A DNA stretch of 64,000 nt from Novosphingobium pentaromativorans US6-1. GTDB taxonomy: Bacteria > Pseudomonadota > Alphaproteobacteria > Sphingomonadales > Sphingomonadaceae. Of the stretch, positions 61,400 through 64,000 are shown piece by piece (the stretch's first letter is position 1; every line of letters begins with the position of its first letter). Position numbers and translations under genes: made by a program. The stretch covers positions 186,001 to 250,000 of the forward strand of contig NZ_CP009293.1 in assembly GCF_000767465.1 (NCBI RefSeq), written 5' to 3'. The notes under the pieces are model-generated. The model worked only from the letters and a program-made list of their open reading frames with translations, did no database searches and was not told the origin of the DNA.

Positions 61400-64000
61400 T
61401 CACAAGTCGAGCCCCAGGCTGCGCTCCGGCAGCGGCGGCAGTGGATCGCTGCGATCGGACTTCACGTCCGGCGGCGCCTTCGGATTTTTGGCAGCTGACG
61501 CCGAGGCCGAGTTGTCGGGCAATGGCGGCAGGTCGGTTACAAGCGGCGGGAGATCCGAGAGGTCGACGCCGTCGATCGGTCCTGGGTCGAATTTCTCGCG
61601 GGGCTGAGCGCCGGGTCCCTTTTTGCCGTCGATATCGAGACGGCCGAGCGTCTCGAGCGCGGAGGTCTTATTGCCCGGATTCATGTCGAGCTGACGCTCG
61701 AGCTTCTCCTTGTCGTCCACGATCATGGTCAGCTCGTCGCGCACGCGGGTGACGCCGACGTTGAAAAGGCGCTGGTTCGAGAGGTTGCGCTCGTACGCCG
61801 ACATGACGGTGATCGCCTTGTCGGTGGTGATTCCCTGCGCCATGTGCATGTTGAGGCTGTAGGCAAGGTCGAGCCGGGACAGCATCGGGTCACCGAGGCC
61901 GAGCGTCAGAAGCGCCTTGTCTGCAGTCTCAACCTTCACGCCATTGGCATCGACGCCAATAACACGGGCGAGCTCGGCATTATGCAAGCCGCGCTCCTTG
62001 TCGTTGGCGGTCCAGCGGATGCGGTCGCCTTCACGCAGTTGCAGATCCTTTTTCTGGGAGAGCTGCAGCCGGTCGCGCTGTTCCGTCGGCGACAGCTTCT
62101 GGGGATCGAACCGAATCCTCCTGCGCCCGTCGGCTAGCTCCACCTTCCCATTCGCATGAACTTTCAGGACGTCGTAGCGCCCTGCCCTGATGCCGACGTC
62201 CTGCGCACCGCCACGACCGACCTCCAGTGTCTGGCCCTGCCGATAGGTCGAAGCATAGCGCAGCTCCTCGCGGGTCGTGTTGACTCGCTCGTAGACGGTG
62301 AGATGGATCGCCTCGCCCTTGACGCTGCCCTCGGCAATCAATCCGTCCTGGATGCGCTGGTTGATGATAGCCCGGGCATCGCGGCCCGAAGCAAAGACGG
62401 CAGTCGCCTCGCGCTCTTGCGGGTCAAGCCCAAGCCACATGTCGGCGGCGGCGGCGGCTGGCTCGGCCGCCTCGACCACTCGATCCCCCAGCACCTTCAT
62501 CGCCGCACCGGCCTTGCCGATATTGGCGAGCGCGGCGACCGTGCGCAGCTGGTCGGTGCGCTGACGGATATTCTGGTCCATGCGGGCCGTGGTGCCGCCG
62601 CCCGCCTGGATCATGGCGAAGGCCTTGCCGGCATCGATCGAGGAAAGCTGCTGGCGATCACCGACCAGCACAAGCTTGTCAACGCCCAGGGCCGCGGTGA
62701 TCAGGTGGAGCTTGAGCATGTCGTTGCTCGAGACCATCGACGTCTCGTCGACCAGCAACATGGTGCCGGCGAGCTTCTCGCGCGCTGCCTCGTAGCGAGG
62801 TGTGTCCCGTTCGCTGATGAAGCGCTCGTTCGCGAGCACGAACGACGCGATCGTTTGCGCCTTGATGCCGGCCCCTTCGGCGAGGTCGGCCACCATCTTG
62901 TTCTGGAAGGCGAGGCCGGTGATCGTCTGCCCCTCCGCTTCCGCGACCCGCGCCACCGCCTGGAGCATCGTCGACTTGCCTGCACCCGCGACGCCCTGGA
63001 CAGAGAGCGAGCGGTCAGCGGAGGAGAGAATCATCGTCGCGGCGGCAAGCTGACCCGGATTGAGAGGCAGAGCCGCCGCATCCTGCAGGCGCTGCGGCGC
63101 ATCGGCCGCCGCCACGATCGGCTCGGCTTTCCCCTTGCCCTTATCAACAGCCTCGAGAATCTTTTCCTCGGTGCGCAGCGCTTCCTGCGTGGTCACCATA
63201 CGGCCGGTCCGGTCCGCGACGGTCGCGACGCCCGGAATGAGCTGGCGGTTCGCCACGAGCTGGTCGATCCGCTTCTCGATCATGTCGACGGTGACGCCCT
63301 TGAGACCGAGATCGAGGGCGGTCTTGCTCAGCAGGTTGACGGGCCAGGCAGCCTCACGTTCGGAAAGCATTCGCACCGCGGACGCGACCGCAAGCTGCGC
63401 GCGCGCTTCCCCCGGCGACTTGACCGCCCGGGCGAGCGCATTGTCCACCAGAGGGTCCTGGGGACGAAGCAGCGCTCCCAGCGTCTGGCGGGCGCCGTCG
63501 ACGGCATCGACGATGGCGCGGTAGCCGCGCTCCAAAGCGCTTTCGGGAGCCGCCAGCCCGGCACGGGCCTCGGCTGCTGCGCGCAAGTCCTTGCCGTCGA
63601 AGCCGTGGGCGGCAGCCTGATCGATCCAGCCCTGCTTGAGGGCCGCGCGGTCCTCGACATCGAGCTTGGGATCGCGCGACCGCTTGGTGATTTCGCGCAG
63701 GCCCTCGGGCGACTTGATGCCCAACTGCGTCGCGCGCTCGAGTATCTCCTCGCGGCGTTGACTGAATTCGCCGATCACACCCTTTGGCACGCCCGAGATT
63801 TCGAACGTGCCATGCTTGCCCTTGAGGTCCACCTGATAGCCGATCCGCTCGAGCCCAGCGCGCAGGAAGGCATGGTAGACCGAGCCGATGATGCTGTTGT
63901 GGCTCCAGAGCTTGTCGGCATGGAGCGCCTGCCATTTGCCGTCGGGCATGCGCGTGAGATTGGCGATCACCGCGTGGATATGCGCCTGGGGATCGAGCGC
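61400..64000 (-). CDS. traI: MobF-type relaxase/helicase, N-terminus beyond the window
   Basis: The visible 867 residues begin inside the TrwC relaxase domain at DPQAHIHAV, the metal-binding His motif (nt 63970-63995). The helicase part has Walker A GVAGAGKST (about 62969-62995), Walker B LLVDETSM (about 62740-62763), VLVGDRQQLSS and the late motif AYSLNMHMAQGITTDKAITVMS. The last 80 residues are Pro/Asp-rich and disordered. Relaxases of this type nick oriT, stay bound to the 5' end and unwind the transferred strand. The catalytic Tyr cluster is outside the window. The coupling protein TraD was not seen here. Confidence 0.92.
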   Translation of the reverse strand, partial: ALDPQAHIHAVIANLTRMPDGKWQALHADKLWSHNSIIGSVYHAFLRAGLERIGYQVDLKGKHGTFEISGVPKGVIGEFSQRREEILERATQLGIKSPEGLREITKRSRDPKLDVEDRAALKQGWIDQAAAHGFDGKDLRAAAEARAGLAAPESALERGYRAIVDAVDGARQTLGALLRPQDPLVDNALARAVKSPGEARAQLAVASAVRMLSEREAAWPVNLLSKTALDLGLKGVTVDMIEKRIDQLVANRQLIPGVATVADRTGRMVTTQEALRTEEKILEAVDKGKGKAEPIVAAADAPQRLQDAAALPLNPGQLAAATMILSSADRSLSVQGVAGAGKSTMLQAVARVAEAEGQTITGLAFQNKMVADLAEGAGIKAQTIASFVLANERFISERDTPRYEAAREKLAGTMLLVDETSMVSSNDMLKLHLITAALGVDKLVLVGDRQQLSSIDAGKAFAMIQAGGGTTARMDQNIRQRTDQLRTVAALANIGKAGAAMKVLGDRVVEAAEPAAAAADMWLGLDPQEREATAVFASGRDARAIINQRIQDGLIAEGSVKGEAIHLTVYERVNTTREELRYASTYRQGQTLEVGRGGAQDVGIRAGRYDVLKVHANGKVELADGRRRIRFDPQKLSPTEQRDRLQLSQKKDLQLREGDRIRWTANDKERGLHNAELARVIGVDANGVKVETADKALLTLGLGDPMLSRLDLAYSLNMHMAQGITTDKAITVMSAYERNLSNQRLFNVGVTRVRDELTMIVDDKEKLERQLDMNPGNKTSALETLGRLDIDGKKGPGAQPREKFDPGPIDGVDLSDLPPLVTDLPPLPDNSASASAAKNPKAPPDVKSDRSDPLPPLPERSLGLDL

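Overview
The window looks like part of a large conjugative plasmid or integrative element from a sphingomonad (order Sphingomonadales, Alphaproteobacteria). The basis is high GC content, overlapping GTGA/ATGA gene junctions, AbrB/PIN, RES and AbiE toxin-antitoxin modules typical of these plasmids, and a complete F-type (MPF_F) conjugation gene set with a MobF-type relaxase at the right edge. No rRNA, tRNA or core metabolic operon was seen, so this is accessory DNA. The genus is inferred, not proven.

Layout. 1-0.9 kb: a decayed toxin-antitoxin remnant and a histidine phosphatase. 1.1-8.5 kb: a minus-strand ABC-2 drug-efflux operon (TolC-type outer-membrane factor, HlyD adaptor, RbbA-like double ATPase/permease, second permease) preceded by a TetR gene, with matching operator-like repeats upstream of both. 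8.8-12.3 kb: a DUF1173-like protein, a lytic transglycosylase and two small regulator-like genes. 12.35-34.2 kb: one plus-strand transfer operon in the order traA-L-E-K-B, dsbC, traV-C, small membrane gene, trbI, traF-type S26 peptidase, traW, small membrane gene, traU, [group II intron], trbC, traN, traF, traH, traG. A 22-bp-period array of four palindromes lies just upstream of the pilin gene.

34.2-43.1 kb is a defence and stability island: a frameshifted AAA ATPase, an AbiE-type toxin-antitoxin pair, two DUF3800 proteins, an HU protein, a broken atpI copy beside a 30-bp palindrome, and a two-gene abortive-infection operon (HEPN-type Abi protein plus Abi C-terminal-domain protein). Back to back with that operon is a strong promoter-terminator unit that should make an RNA of about 80 nt. 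43.4-49.4 kb: a complete Mrp-type Na+/H+ antiporter operon with mrpA and mrpB fused. 49.7-53.3 kb: an SLC13-type transporter gene split by a truncated IS21 element. 53.4-59.3 kb: an unknown anchored protein, a ParDE-like pair whose antitoxin has no standard start codon, a second AbiE pair, a tyrosine recombinase and a RES/Xre-type pair. 59.9-64 kb: small membrane proteins, a DUF2726 protein and the relaxase/helicase, which runs off the right edge.

The transfer genes would build the pilus, relaxase and disulfide-folding machinery needed for mating. The toxin-antitoxin and Abi modules would hold the element in the population and resist phage. The efflux and Mrp operons would be host-benefit cargo. 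The strongest candidates for something undescribed are the ncRNA/HEPN-Abi locus near 43.0 kb and the helically phased palindrome array near 12.5 kb. All family names come from reading the translations by eye; no database search was run.
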